Below, piece by piece: positions 16,678 to 24,765 of a stretch of DNA of 64,000 nt. Both the position numbers and the translations under genes were made by a program. The notes beneath the pieces are model-generated. The model had not been told where the DNA came from, made no database searches, and saw only the letters and a program-made list of their open reading frames with translations. Every line of letters starts with the position of its first letter. Within the stretch, counting starts at the first letter, position 1. This DNA is from Plantactinospora mayteni (GTDB lineage: Bacteria > Actinomycetota > Actinomycetes > Mycobacteriales > Micromonosporaceae), in contig NZ_BONX01000003.1 of the NCBI RefSeq assembly GCF_016862935.1, positions 186,001-250,000 on the forward strand, given 5' to 3'.

Positions 16678-17958
16678 ATGAAAGAGCTCGTGGTGGGTCA
16701 ACCGGAGTTTGGTAACCGTCTGCGTAACCGCCGCATCGAGATGGGCCTGTCACAGAAGGCCCTGGCCGGCGACAACATGACGCCGAGCTACATCTCGCTG
16801 CTGGAGAACGGCAGCCGGGTACCCAGCCTCGAGGTCGTGATCCGGCTGGCCCGGCTGCTCGACATCACCCCACAGGAGCTGCTCGGTTACGAGGTGGAAG
16901 GACTCGGCGGCGGCCGTGGCCGGGAACCGTCCGAACTCGTCGCCCAGGTCGAGATGCGCCGTCTCGCCGAGATGGGTGACCTCGCCGGTGCCCGCAAGCT
17001 GATCGAGGAGAAGCTCGCCGGCGCGCGCCTCACCGGCAACGACGAGGCAGGTCTGGCGTACGGCATCGAACTGCTCAAGGTGCTGACCGATGCCGGCGAC
17101 CAGGAGGAACGACTCGCCCTGGTCGACGAGCTGCGCCGGATCCCCAGCGTGGACCGCTCCCCCGCCATCCAGGTCGTGCTGGCCGCACACAACGCGTCGA
17201 TCCTGCGCGAGATGGGCCGGTTGGCCAGCGCACAGAAGGCCGCCCAGGAGGCGGTGGAGCTGGTCAGCAAGGGCGAGCTGAGCGGCAGCAGCGAGCACGT
17301 CCAACTGCTCGGCATCCTCGCCTCGATCGAGGTCGAGACCAACGCCTTCGATGCCGCCGAGCGCACGATCGAGGAAATGATCCGGCTGGCGAACGACGGC
17401 GGGTACGCCGGCGTCCTCGGCCGGACGCACTGGATCGCCAGCATGGCCTACTCCCGGATGGGCCGCCCGGCCCCGGCGTACGAGCACCTCCTGGCGGCAC
17501 ATCGGACCCTGGTCTTCGGCACCATGACCCTGCACGACTGGCTCCGGTTCTCCCGGTTCACCGCGTCGGTCCTGCTGGAGGGTGGGCACGACCTCGAAAA
17601 GGCCCGCGACTGGATCGACTCGGCCGAGCTGAACGCGCGGCTGGCCGGGCTCGAGTCGGACCGGCTGGCGGCGCAGCGCGAGCGGGCGCACTACGAACTC
17701 ACCGTCGGCAACCCGGCCGAGGCGGCCAGGATCTACACCGAGTTGCTCGACCGGCCCCAGCCGGTCAACGGCAGCGAGACGGTGATGGCACTCGCCGGGC
17801 TGAGCGACGCGCTGCAGCGGGTCGGCCGCATCGACGAAGCCATCGAGTGGCAGCGCAAAGCGGCAGAGCGCTACGAGGCGGACGGCAACTACCGGCGGGC
17901 CGCCGAGTCCTGGCGCAAGATCGACACCTTGCGCCAGCAGGCCGCTGCCCAGGGCTGA
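16678..17958 (+). CDS. XRE-family helix-turn-helix regulator with TPR domain
   Basis: A 426-residue protein starting at ATG 16678. An XRE-type DNA-binding domain fills about residues 10-75 (FGNRLRNRRIEMGLSQKALA, then MTPSYISLLENGSRVPSLEV). A long all-helical tetratricopeptide-like region follows (for example LVDELRRI, YSRMGRPAPAYEHLLAAHRT, ALAGLSDALQRVGRIDEAIE). This layout is typical of actinomycete pathway regulators and peptide-responsive regulators, in which the TPR part senses a ligand. It diverges from the biosynthetic operon and has a TGACTGGAGT site 12 bases before its start codon. It is the only regulator inside the cluster as seen here. Ribosome-binding signal is weak (GGAG 12 bases upstream, inside the site), so repression by direct overlap is possible. 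Confidence 0.88.
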   Translation: MKELVVGQPEFGNRLRNRRIEMGLSQKALAGDNMTPSYISLLENGSRVPSLEVVIRLARLLDITPQELLGYEVEGLGGGRGREPSELVAQVEMRRLAEMGDLAGARKLIEEKLAGARLTGNDEAGLAYGIELLKVLTDAGDQEERLALVDELRRIPSVDRSPAIQVVLAAHNASILREMGRLASAQKAAQEAVELVSKGELSGSSEHVQLLGILASIEVETNAFDAAERTIEEMIRLANDGGYAGVLGRTHWIASMAYSRMGRPAPAYEHLLAAHRTLVFGTMTLHDWLRFSRFTASVLLEGGHDLEKARDWIDSAELNARLAGLESDRLAAQRERAHYELTVGNPAEAARIYTELLDRPQPVNGSETVMALAGLSDALQRVGRIDEAIEWQRKAAERYEADGNYRRAAESWRKIDTLRQQAAAQG

Positions 17959-18145
17959 GCCGACGCCCCTGAGGTACGGCCGGGCGCACTTCGACCTCCC
18001 CCGACATATTTCTGCTCGCGGGCGGAACCTGCCGAACCGCCGGCCGACCCCGATCCCCGCCCCCGACTTGCGCCCGGGCGACCCGAACAGCGGCGGCGTA
18101 CACCTCCTGCGGGCGAGGCCGCCCGACGCGCCGGCCCGGCGTCGG

Positions 18146-18289
18146 TCAGGAGAGCTTCAGATCTGAGTGGTTGTCGCCCTTGTCCGGCCGGTCCGCGCCC
18201 ACGGTGCCGAACTCGGAACCTGGCGGGCCCAGCAGTATCTGTGTGGTCGCGACCTGGACCTCGTCGTTGAGATCGCCACACAGCAGTAG
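18146..18289 (-). pseudogene. Endonuclease/exonuclease/phosphatase family fragment
   Basis: A 47-codon stretch reading CGDLNDEVQVATTQILLGPP and then GSEFGTVGADRPDKGDN before a TGA at 18146-18148. GDLND is the conserved core of endonuclease/exonuclease/phosphatase proteins, and GPPGSE...RPD-GD is a recognisable continuation. Nothing of the N-terminal half is present and the reading frame is entered from the transposase fragment next to it. It is a remnant, probably cut by insertion or deletion. Confidence 0.6.
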
Positions 18290-18292
18290 CTA

Positions 18293-18416
18293 AGACTAGC
18301 GTCAGCAACTCGGCGTCGGAGAGCCTCGGCGGCCGGCCGATCCTACGAGGGCGGCCGAGCCAGTCGTCGATGTTCACGTACAGTGCGGTCAGAAGGGTGT
18401 TGAGGTCAGTCTTCAC
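18293..18416 (-). pseudogene. IS982-type transposase N-terminal fragment
   Basis: From GTG 18414-18416 the frame reads VKTDLNTLLTALYVNIDDWL and then RIGRPPRLSDAELLTLVLA, the usual N-terminus of IS982-family transposases. It then breaks into the endonuclease-family fragment in another frame. The DDE catalytic part is missing, so the element is dead. I see no matching terminal inverted repeats. Confidence 0.65.
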
Positions 18417-18548
18417 AAACCGATCTTCAACACCCTTCCTCCATGCCGCAGCCCGCAACGACTTCGGACTTACTCGTCTAGTGCGTTGGCCCGCCGCGAT
18501 GCGCCGGCTCCTGCCATGATCGACGACTGATCCAGTTAAGGAAAGCTC

Positions 18549-21185
18549 GTGACATCAGCCCTGACGAAGGCACAAGAGCTCGCGCTCTGCGAATTCGCGC
18601 GGACGGCAGACCTGGCCCACGTGCTCGACCGCGCGAGCGTCCTGTTCCGGCCTGTGGTCGCCACCGCGACGACGCTGCCCGGGTACCTCGTCGACGCCAT
18701 GTTCGCGGCCGGGGACCAGTGGCTGGCCACGCTGGCCGGCAACGTGACCGCACTGGAGGAGGACCCCGTACTGCGGCGCCGGGTGGCTGCCACCGGTCGG
18801 GCGGTGCTGGCGCCGATCGTGCTCGTACCGGCCAAGTCCGCGACGGCCCGGTGGACCCTGCCGGACCGCCGCGCCCTGCTGGCCGCCGCCGATCCCCTGA
18901 CCGACGGCGGCTGGGTCGACGGGCCGGGCGGTGACGTGGCCGGGAGCCTGCGCCGCTCGACCGACAGTGGGCTGCTGCGGTCACTGGTGGTGAGTCCATT
19001 CCCGCCCCTGGTGCTCCGCGCGCTGGAGGCGGCCCCGGAACTGACCCGAGCCGAACAGCTCCGGGCCCTGCTCTCGCTGCACTCGTACGGCGTTTCGGAC
19101 GAACTGGCCAAGGCGTTGCGAAAGGCCGCGGTGCGGCGTCGGCTCCGGCCCGACGTCGGCGAGGTGGCCGCCGAGGCGACCACCCGCCGGGGCGGCCTGG
19201 CGCGGCTGCGGTCCGCCGTCGCCGCGGCGGAGTCCACCGCCGGTGCGGTCGACGAGTTGTACCGCGACCCGGGTCGGGCGGCGGAGATCCTCTCCCTGCG
19301 TACCGAGCTGGACTGGACGGCGTTGCGATCGGCCCACGAGGCGGATCCGTTCCCGGCCGCGGCGGCCGACGCGCTGGCCGACCGTCCCGACTGTCCAGAA
19401 GAGATGCTGAACGCGCTGAGCCAACGCGCCGCCCCTGCGCCGAACGCCCGTCCGACGAAGCGCCGTGCCGTCCGGGGCCTGCCGGGCGACTCCCCGCCCC
19501 GACCCGCCGGGCAGCCCGGGCCGGACCGCTTCGCCGAGGAGATGCTGTACCGCATTCGGCCGGCCGGGCAGGTCCTCGACCTGGCACACGCCGGCGGCCG
19601 TCCCGGATCGGCGGTCGAGGATCCCCCGACGCTGGCCGGCTGGTCGGCATTCCGTCACCGGCTCGCCGACCTGGTGGCGGCGACGATCGGCGCCGATCCG
19701 CACGCCTGGCGAGAACTCCGCAGGCGCCTTCCCAGGGCGAGGGGGACGGTGGCCGAGGTTCTGGCCGAGGCGGCGGCCGGCGCCGCAGAGCCCACGGACC
19801 CCGCGGCCGATGGTGGTCCGTGGCCGGGTGCCGCCGACTGCCCGCCACCCGGGGTTGTACCCAAGCGGGAGGCGACCCGGATGGCCTTCGTCGCCGTCTT
19901 GGACGCGGCCCCGTACGACGTCCAGCGGGCGCTGCTGCCATACCTGGACGAGCGGACCGCGTACGACCTGCTGGCGTACGGCGAGTGGCGCCCGGAGTGG
20001 GCGGCGTTCGCGGCGCCGGACGGGCCGGAGCGGGAGCGGAGGCTGCTCGCCCGACGGCCGAGCCTGCCGGCGGACCGCATCCAGGCCCTGGCCGAACTGG
20101 ACGACCCCGCCGTCAACGCCGGCCTGTTCTACCAACGACTCGCGACCTGGGACCAGCGGTACGCACTCCTAGCCGGGACGCCGCTCGGGTCCGCCACCGG
20201 ACGGTTGCCGCTCGACCCGGCGTTCCGGGCGAGCCTGCTCGACGTCACCGGCACGGCGGGGGTGTGGGGGCGGGCCGGAGCCAGGACGACACTGAAGAAG
20301 AACCGCCTCGCCCCGCTGGTGGGCTGTGGTGACCCGGAACTCGTCGCCCACTTCTTCGACAACATCCCGCTCAGGTCGCGGAGCCTGCAACTGCGCCTGC
20401 TGCTCGGTGTCTGGGAGCACAGCGGGCGGGACGCGGCCGGAAAGCTGATGCCGCGCTGGTTCCAGGAGAGCGTGCGTACCTTCGTCGGCGACCTGCTGGC
20501 CGCCGACGATCCCGACCATGCGCTCAGCCGGTTGCGGGAAGCCGTCTACACCGAGGTGTCACCGGGCAATCTCGTCCGCCGGCTCCGCACCAGCGGCCGG
20601 GACCTGGACTGGCTGCTGGCCGAGGGCTACCGCTGGGACTGGCAGGTCATGGTCGACGAGCACCGGCGCAAGGCGCTCCCGGCGGAGGTGCTGGCGGAGT
20701 TGTGCACGCTGCCGGACTGCCCCGACGACCTGCGCCGCACCCTTCCCCCAACCGCTGCGCGCGCGAGCCAACGGCTGGCCGAGCTGTATCCGGCGCCGAA
20801 GCCGGAGCCTCGGACCGCTGCCAGGACGCCGGGCCGGCCGGGAGCGGCCCGAGCCGCCAGGCCCACGTCGAAACGGGAGATCCTCGGCGCCCTCGGGCCG
20901 CACTGGGCGCCGAGTCCGGCCGGAGCCGCACCCAAGCCGCCCGCGCCCAGGGCGGCGGCGGGAGACGTGGGCGCCCGCACGGCGTGGTCGACGATCACCC
21001 CGGCCCGGAGTGCGCTGTCGGGGCTGGATGGCTACCCCGCCGACGTCCGGATCGACATCCAGACCCTGGTGAGCCGGCATCTGGACGACGCCCCGGACGC
21101 GTGGGTGCTGGCCATCCGGTTGCTCCCGGAGTTCCCGGGTTCGCTGCCCGAACTGTTGGCCACCGCCTCCGCCGCGGTGAGGTGA
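18549..21185 (+). CDS. Large unrecognised protein (878 residues)
   Basis: I do not recognise a family. The GTG start follows AAGGAAAG. The protein looks soluble and mostly helical, with no signal peptide and no membrane segment. Repeated helical pairs (LALCEFARTADLAHVLDRAS, EAVYTEVSPGNLVRRLRTSG and many LLP/ADP-rich turns) suggest an alpha-solenoid. A Pro/Ala/Arg-rich linker spans roughly residues 745-810 (TAARTPGRPGAARAARPTSK and beyond), followed by a compact C-terminal segment (SGLDGYPADVRIDIQTLVSR). Codon bias is like the neighbours, so it appears to be an expressed host gene. It stands alone between transposase and glmS remnants, so context gives no function. Confidence 0.75.
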   Translation: MTSALTKAQELALCEFARTADLAHVLDRASVLFRPVVATATTLPGYLVDAMFAAGDQWLATLAGNVTALEEDPVLRRRVAATGRAVLAPIVLVPAKSATARWTLPDRRALLAAADPLTDGGWVDGPGGDVAGSLRRSTDSGLLRSLVVSPFPPLVLRALEAAPELTRAEQLRALLSLHSYGVSDELAKALRKAAVRRRLRPDVGEVAAEATTRRGGLARLRSAVAAAESTAGAVDELYRDPGRAAEILSLRTELDWTALRSAHEADPFPAAAADALADRPDCPEEMLNALSQRAAPAPNARPTKRRAVRGLPGDSPPRPAGQPGPDRFAEEMLYRIRPAGQVLDLAHAGGRPGSAVEDPPTLAGWSAFRHRLADLVAATIGADPHAWRELRRRLPRARGTVAEVLAEAAAGAAEPTDPAADGGPWPGAADCPPPGVVPKREATRMAFVAVLDAAPYDVQRALLPYLDERTAYDLLAYGEWRPEWAAFAAPDGPERERRLLARRPSLPADRIQALAELDDPAVNAGLFYQRLATWDQRYALLAGTPLGSATGRLPLDPAFRASLLDVTGTAGVWGRAGARTTLKKNRLAPLVGCGDPELVAHFFDNIPLRSRSLQLRLLLGVWEHSGRDAAGKLMPRWFQESVRTFVGDLLAADDPDHALSRLREAVYTEVSPGNLVRRLRTSGRDLDWLLAEGYRWDWQVMVDEHRRKALPAEVLAELCTLPDCPDDLRRTLPPTAARASQRLAELYPAPKPEPRTAARTPGRPGAARAARPTSKREILGALGPHWAPSPAGAAPKPPAPRAAAGDVGARTAWSTITPARSALSGLDGYPADVRIDIQTLVSRHLDDAPDAWVLAIRLLPEFPGSLPELLATASAAVR

Positions 21186-21215
21186 GCCGCACCGACCGGT
21201 CGGCGCCCGGTCGGC

Positions 21216-21275
21216 TCACTCCACCGTGACCGACTCGGCCAGGTTGCGCGGCTGATCGACGTCGTGACCCAGGGT
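21216..21275 (-). pseudogene. GlmS C-terminal tail fragment
   Basis: The last 18 codons before a TGA at 21216-21218 read LGHDVDQPRNLAESVTVE, which matches the extreme C-terminus of glucosamine-fructose-6-phosphate aminotransferase (D-V-D-Q-P-R-N-L-A-x-S-V-T-V-E). Upstream sequence loses the homology at once. It is a short leftover, and marks a rearrangement point. Confidence 0.6.
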
Positions 21276-21308
21276 CGACAACCGTCGAGGACGACACAAG
21301 GGACCCTC

Positions 21309-21443
21309 ATGCGCAGGTGGGTACGGTACGAAGCCCCGGCCATGGTCTGCGTCGAACTCGGCGACGACGGCTACACCGGCACAGTCGTCAACGTCATCGC
21401 TGCGGTTCGAGGTCTGACGGCCATCGGCGCCGCGCGGCGCTGA
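21309..21443 (+). CDS. Small unrecognised protein, probably truncated
   Basis: A 44-codon frame from ATG 21309. It reads MRRWVRYEAPAMVCVELGDD and then YTGTVVNVIAAV, which resembles the first half of a small actinomycete protein family beginning with W-V-x-Y-x-x-P-x-M-V-C-V and continuing with T-x-V-V-x-V-V. The usual acidic second half is absent and the last ten residues do not fit, so it may be a truncated copy. No function is known to me. Confidence 0.4.
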   Translation: MRRWVRYEAPAMVCVELGDDGYTGTVVNVIAAVRGLTAIGAARR

Positions 21444-22108
21444 CAGCGTCCTCTCGCGCGCTCCCTTCACCGGTCACTGGCCGCCGGGGCCGGCTGGGGC
21501 GGCAAGGTGCTGGCCCAGGCCGACCAGGGCGTACACGAGTTCGTTCGGTGCGACAATCCATCAGCGCAGCAGAGTCGTGGCGAGCCACTGATGAGCACGC
21601 CAAACTCATCGCGCGTTAGGCAACACTCAGAGGCGTTGACCTCCGAACCCCACGGGCCTCACGCATCCACACGTGACGACCCCGTGTCCCCACGCGGGTC
21701 CCGGCCGTTCGGCCGGGACCCGCGTTGCGGTAGATGAGGCACCTCGCCAGACGCCACGGTTCCCGCCTCAGGCGGCCAGCCGATCGTGGGAGTACACCGG
21801 GCTGCCGCTTCCGACTCCGACCATCTCGTCCCCGGCCCGGTTGGCCCGCCACGGCCAGCAACACGTACCCAGTCCCCCCACTCCGCCAAGCCGGGCCAGC
21901 GTCCTACGCTCCGTGTCGGGGAACCTACCCGCCCACCACGGCGTCCCTCCCGAGTGGAGCCGGCCACGGTCCGACGGTCGGAGCCCGTCAACAGCTGCCG
22001 CCAGCCCCCGGGGGCCGAGCCCACAACCCGAAGGCAGCACCCGGCCGGAAACCCCGGCGGGGATCGCCCTGCTCCCAATCCGCTCCCACCGTAAGGAGCA
22101 GAATCAGA
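21444..22108. other. Gene-free stretch between remnants and tRNA
   Basis: About 665 bases with no frame I can support on either strand. Apart from the strong hairpin at 21692-21725, I see no repeats or promoters of note. The weakly biased base composition differs from coding DNA nearby. Confidence 0.6.
21692..21725. terminator. Perfect 15-bp hairpin with GTTC loop
   Basis: Arms 21692-21706 and 21711-21725 are perfectly complementary and close a four-base loop. No intact gene ends here on either side. It has the shape of a strong actinomycete terminator, perhaps left from a deleted gene. Confidence 0.6.
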
Positions 22109-22142
22109 ACGGCTCGTTACCAAACATTCGGTAACGAGCCGT
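22109..22142 (-). terminator. Terminator of the tRNA-Val gene
   Basis: A perfect 13-base-pair stem (22109-22121 with 22130-22142, arm ACGGCTCGTTACC) closes an eight-base loop, 21 bases after the 3-prime end of the minus-strand tRNA. The sequence after it on that strand is fairly T-rich (TTCTGATTCTG). Confidence 0.8.
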
Positions 22143-22163
22143 GCGAACTGGCCATATAGGCGG

Positions 22164-22235
22164 TGGGCGATACTGGGATCGAACCAGTGACCTCTTCGGT
22201 GTGAACGAAGCGCTCTCCCGCTGAGCTAATCGCCC
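22164..22235 (-). tRNA. tRNA-Val (anticodon CAC)
   Basis: A 72-base cloverleaf. The acceptor stem GGGCGAT pairs with ATCGCCC, followed by discriminator A. The D arm is GCTC-AGCGGGA-GAGC. The anticodon stem CTTCG/CGAAG closes the loop TTCACAC with anticodon CAC. The T arm is ACTGG-TTCGATC-CCAGT. CCA is not encoded. tRNA genes are common integration sites and this one lies at the edge of the scarred region. Confidence 0.95.
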
Positions 22236-22285
22236 TCAGCGCGGACGACTGTACCTGATCGGCCGGAGTCCGCGCGACTTCGGGG

Positions 22286-22903
22286 TCAGTGCGTCGCGAT
22301 GTAGTGCATGAACCTGGCGATCAGGTCGATGCCGAGGCTCGCCCGTACCGACAGCCAGACCACTACCGCCACGAAGACCAGCCCGACCGAACCGAGGACG
22401 ATCCGGACCAAGAGGGATTGTTCACGTACCCAACGCGCCCAGCTCTGTACGTGCCGACGGGTGAAGTTGAGCAGCCGTTTGGCCCACAGGAACTCCACCG
22501 CCCAGATGCCCAGCCCGCCGATGACGATCAGCCAGCCGGGCCCGGGCAGCGGAATCAACGCGAGACCGATTGTGACGACGATCGCACCGGCGACCGCCAC
22601 GAAGACCTTCAACGCGATCCGACCGGTCGGATTGGCTCGGATGATCTCCAGCGTCCGGCGTACCCGTTGCCGCCGGGTCTGCGTCACGAACGGTTCGAGC
22701 GGCACCTCGGCGCCGGCCCCCGCCGGTGACTCCGTCGCAGGTCCGGACCGGTCCCCCCGTGGGACGCGCTCGTCCTCCGGCACGTCGTACCTCCGCTCTT
22801 CGACCGCCCCCGCGACGCCGGAGCGGACCCCGGCGCCGGCCCCGTTCACCCTCGACGCATCCGACGGAGCGGCTTTCTCCATTGAGGATGGATTCGTAGC
22901 CAT
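22286..22903 (-). CDS. PGPGW / TIGR02611-family membrane protein
   Basis: A 205-residue membrane protein, started at MATNPSSMEK. The first 90 residues are hydrophilic and variable. A helix (VFVAVAGAIVVTIGLALIP) leads into the family motif PLPGPGWLIVIGGLGIWAVE. The remaining membrane segment is IVLGSVGLVFVAVVVWLSV. The motif defines a widespread actinobacterial family of unknown role. It is transcribed toward the tRNA and stands alone. An upstream GTG or ATG ten codons earlier is possible but has no better ribosome-binding signal than the GGGGG before the chosen start. Confidence 0.82.
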   Translation of the reverse strand: MATNPSSMEKAAPSDASRVNGAGAGVRSGVAGAVEERRYDVPEDERVPRGDRSGPATESPAGAGAEVPLEPFVTQTRRQRVRRTLEIIRANPTGRIALKVFVAVAGAIVVTIGLALIPLPGPGWLIVIGGLGIWAVEFLWAKRLLNFTRRHVQSWARWVREQSLLVRIVLGSVGLVFVAVVVWLSVRASLGIDLIARFMHYIATH

Positions 22904-23177
22904 TTCAACCCCCAGTGTGGCCCGGCCCGTCACTCAACAGGACGACTGGACGTTACCGGAGTGAGTCGACGGCTGAACCATCCGGCGTCGGGTGGGATCG
23001 AGTACCTGGGCAGAACTGGACATCCTACATAAAGATTCGATTTCGATCGGCGACTAGGAAGCCTCTTCCCACTACTGGGTGATATCAGCGTATGGCGGAG
23101 CGTAACCGTGAGTAGCACCTGAGGATGGGAAAGGCGGGACACATACGTCCCGCAGCGGTGCCGGGGGGAGAACGTCC

Positions 23178-23609
23178 ATGAGTGTCATCCGACCGACCAC
23201 GGTCGAGGTCGAGACGTCGTTAAGGCTCGTTGCACCTGACGCCACGGCTCTGCCCGTGCGTGCCAGTCTGCGCTACGACCCAGCCGACCCGTATGCGGTC
23301 CATGTCCTGTTCCACGCGGAATCCGCCGGAGGCGAAGCGGTCAGCTGGTCCTTCGCGCGGGAACTGCTCGTCACCGGCCTCGACGAGCCGGCCGGGATCG
23401 GCGATGTCCGGGTCTGGCCCTGGGCCACACCCCGGGGGGACTTCGTCGCGCTCGCGCTCTCGTCACCGGACGGTAACGCACTGTTCGAGGTGCCACGTAG
23501 CGTCCTGGTCAGGTTCCTGCGCCGGACGTACGTGGTGGTCCCCCGGGGCCGGGAAGGAGACCACCTCGACGTCGACACGGCGGTCAACCGACTGCTGGCC
23601 GGTCGCTGA
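23178..23609 (+). CDS. SsgA-like (SALP) sporulation/cell-division protein
   Basis: A 143-residue protein of the SsgA-like family, which guides septum placement and cell-wall events in morphologically complex actinomycetes. Typical segments are LPVRASLRYDPADPYAVHVL, the VSWSFARELLVTGL block, GDVRVWPW and ALSSPDGNALFEVP, and length is normal. It is closest in style to SsgB, which recruits FtsZ, but I cannot separate paralogues by eye. The ATG at 23178 follows GGGGGGAG. Two hairpins end its transcript (23613-23691). Confidence 0.9.
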   Translation: MSVIRPTTVEVETSLRLVAPDATALPVRASLRYDPADPYAVHVLFHAESAGGEAVSWSFARELLVTGLDEPAGIGDVRVWPWATPRGDFVALALSSPDGNALFEVPRSVLVRFLRRTYVVVPRGREGDHLDVDTAVNRLLAGR

Positions 23610-23612
23610 CCG

Positions 23613-23691
23613 GTCCCCCGCGACTGCCTCGCGGGGGACGTCACGCCGCTGGAACGCCACGCCGCGCGGACCCTGCCGAGGTCCGCGCGGC
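23613..23691. terminator. Two successive hairpins between convergent genes
   Basis: The first is an 11-base-pair stem (23613-23623 with 23629-23639), four bases after the SsgA-like stop. The second is a perfect 12-base-pair stem (23661-23672 with 23680-23691). They would stop transcripts from the SsgA-like gene and perhaps from the SDR gene facing it. Confidence 0.75.
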
Positions 23692-23729
23692 GGTCTGCAC
23701 GGTTCGGCCCGACACCGCTCTTGGTCAGC

Positions 23730-23787
23730 CCTGCGTCCCGGACGCCGGCCTGGCCACCCCTGCGTCCCGGCGTCGGCCTGGCCACCA
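23730..23787. repeat. Tandem pair of about 29 bp
   Basis: CCTGCGTCCCGG followed by GGCCTGGCCACC occurs twice back to back (23730-23758 and 23759-23787, one base shorter). It lies in the intergenic region beside the SDR stop. No function is apparent. Confidence 0.7.
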
Positions 23788-23827
23788 TGCGTAGTGATCC
23801 CGGTCTGGTCAGGTAATGCCGGTCCGG

Positions 23828-24604
23828 TCAGCCGTGCGTGGTGATGCCGCCGTCGACCGGAATGACCGCTCCGGTGAGGTAGGCCCCGGCCCGCGAGGCG
23901 AGATAGATCGCGGCCCCGGCCATGTCGTCGGGTCGACCGATCCGGCCGAGCGGTACCTGGTGCTCGATCGTCGCCCGGGTCGCCGGGTCGTCCAGTGCGA
24001 ACGCCATCATCTTGCTCTCGAACGGGCCGGGCGCGATCGCGTTCACCGTGATGTGCTCCGGGGCGAGCTGATGCGCCAGGCTGCGGGTCAGCATGTGCAC
24101 CGCCGCCTTGGTGGCCGAGTAGGCGTACACCTCCATCCAGGGGACCCGGATGCCGTCGATCGAGCCGATGTTGATCACCCGGGCCGGTTCGTCGGCGCTG
24201 GCCGAGGCGCGCAGCGCGGGCAGCAGGGCGGTGGTCAACTGGAAGACCGCCTTGACGTTGACCGCCCAGAGCTTGTCGAAGGCGCTCTCCGGGTACGCCT
24301 CCAGTGGCGCTCCCCAGGTCGCACCGGCGTTGTTGACCAGTACGTCCAGGGCCGGCACCCGCTGGAGGACCTGCTCGGCGAGCCGGGCCGCCCCGGCCGG
24401 ACTGGAGAGGTCCGCCGGGATCGCCTCGCAGCGGCCGGACCCGGCGAGTCGCTCGGCGACCTCGGCACAGACGTCCGCCTTGCGGGACGAGATGATCACC
24501 TGGGCGCCCGCCTCGACAAATCCGCGAGCGATCATCAGACCGATCCCCCGGGTGCCACCGGTGACCAGCACCGCCTTGTCCTCGACCGAGAACAGCCCTG
24601 GCAT
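23828..24604 (-). CDS. Short-chain dehydrogenase/reductase (SDR)
   Basis: A 258-residue classical SDR starting at ATG 24602-24604 after AGGGG. The cofactor motif TGGTRGIGLMIARGF is followed by SSRKADV, which suggests NADP(H) preference. NNAG is intact. The catalytic serine is in NIGSIDG and YSATKAAV supplies Tyr and Lys. The C-terminal half has NAIAPGPFESKMM and LTGAVIPVDGG. Substrate cannot be told; the closest groups act on gluconate or 3-oxoacyl substrates. It has no operon partner here. Confidence 0.92.
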   Translation of the reverse strand: MPGLFSVEDKAVLVTGGTRGIGLMIARGFVEAGAQVIISSRKADVCAEVAERLAGSGRCEAIPADLSSPAGAARLAEQVLQRVPALDVLVNNAGATWGAPLEAYPESAFDKLWAVNVKAVFQLTTALLPALRASASADEPARVINIGSIDGIRVPWMEVYAYSATKAAVHMLTRSLAHQLAPEHITVNAIAPGPFESKMMAFALDDPATRATIEHQVPLGRIGRPDDMAGAAIYLASRAGAYLTGAVIPVDGGITTHG

Positions 24605-24765
24605 GCACACCCCTGAAGGTCGTGGGGTCGGTCGGCACCGGGATGCCGACCGACCCGGTTCGCGTACTATTCGGTAACTTAATCCTTACCGTCCCGACCG
24701 GACAACTCCGGCCGGTACGACGCCGCTACGGTCCGGTCCCGGTGACCACGGTTCGGTCCCGGCGG

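Noticed and set aside
22164-22235. A second copy of the tRNA-Val 3-prime end as an attachment-site repeat
   Set aside because: I found no duplicate elsewhere in the window by eye; it could still lie outside.
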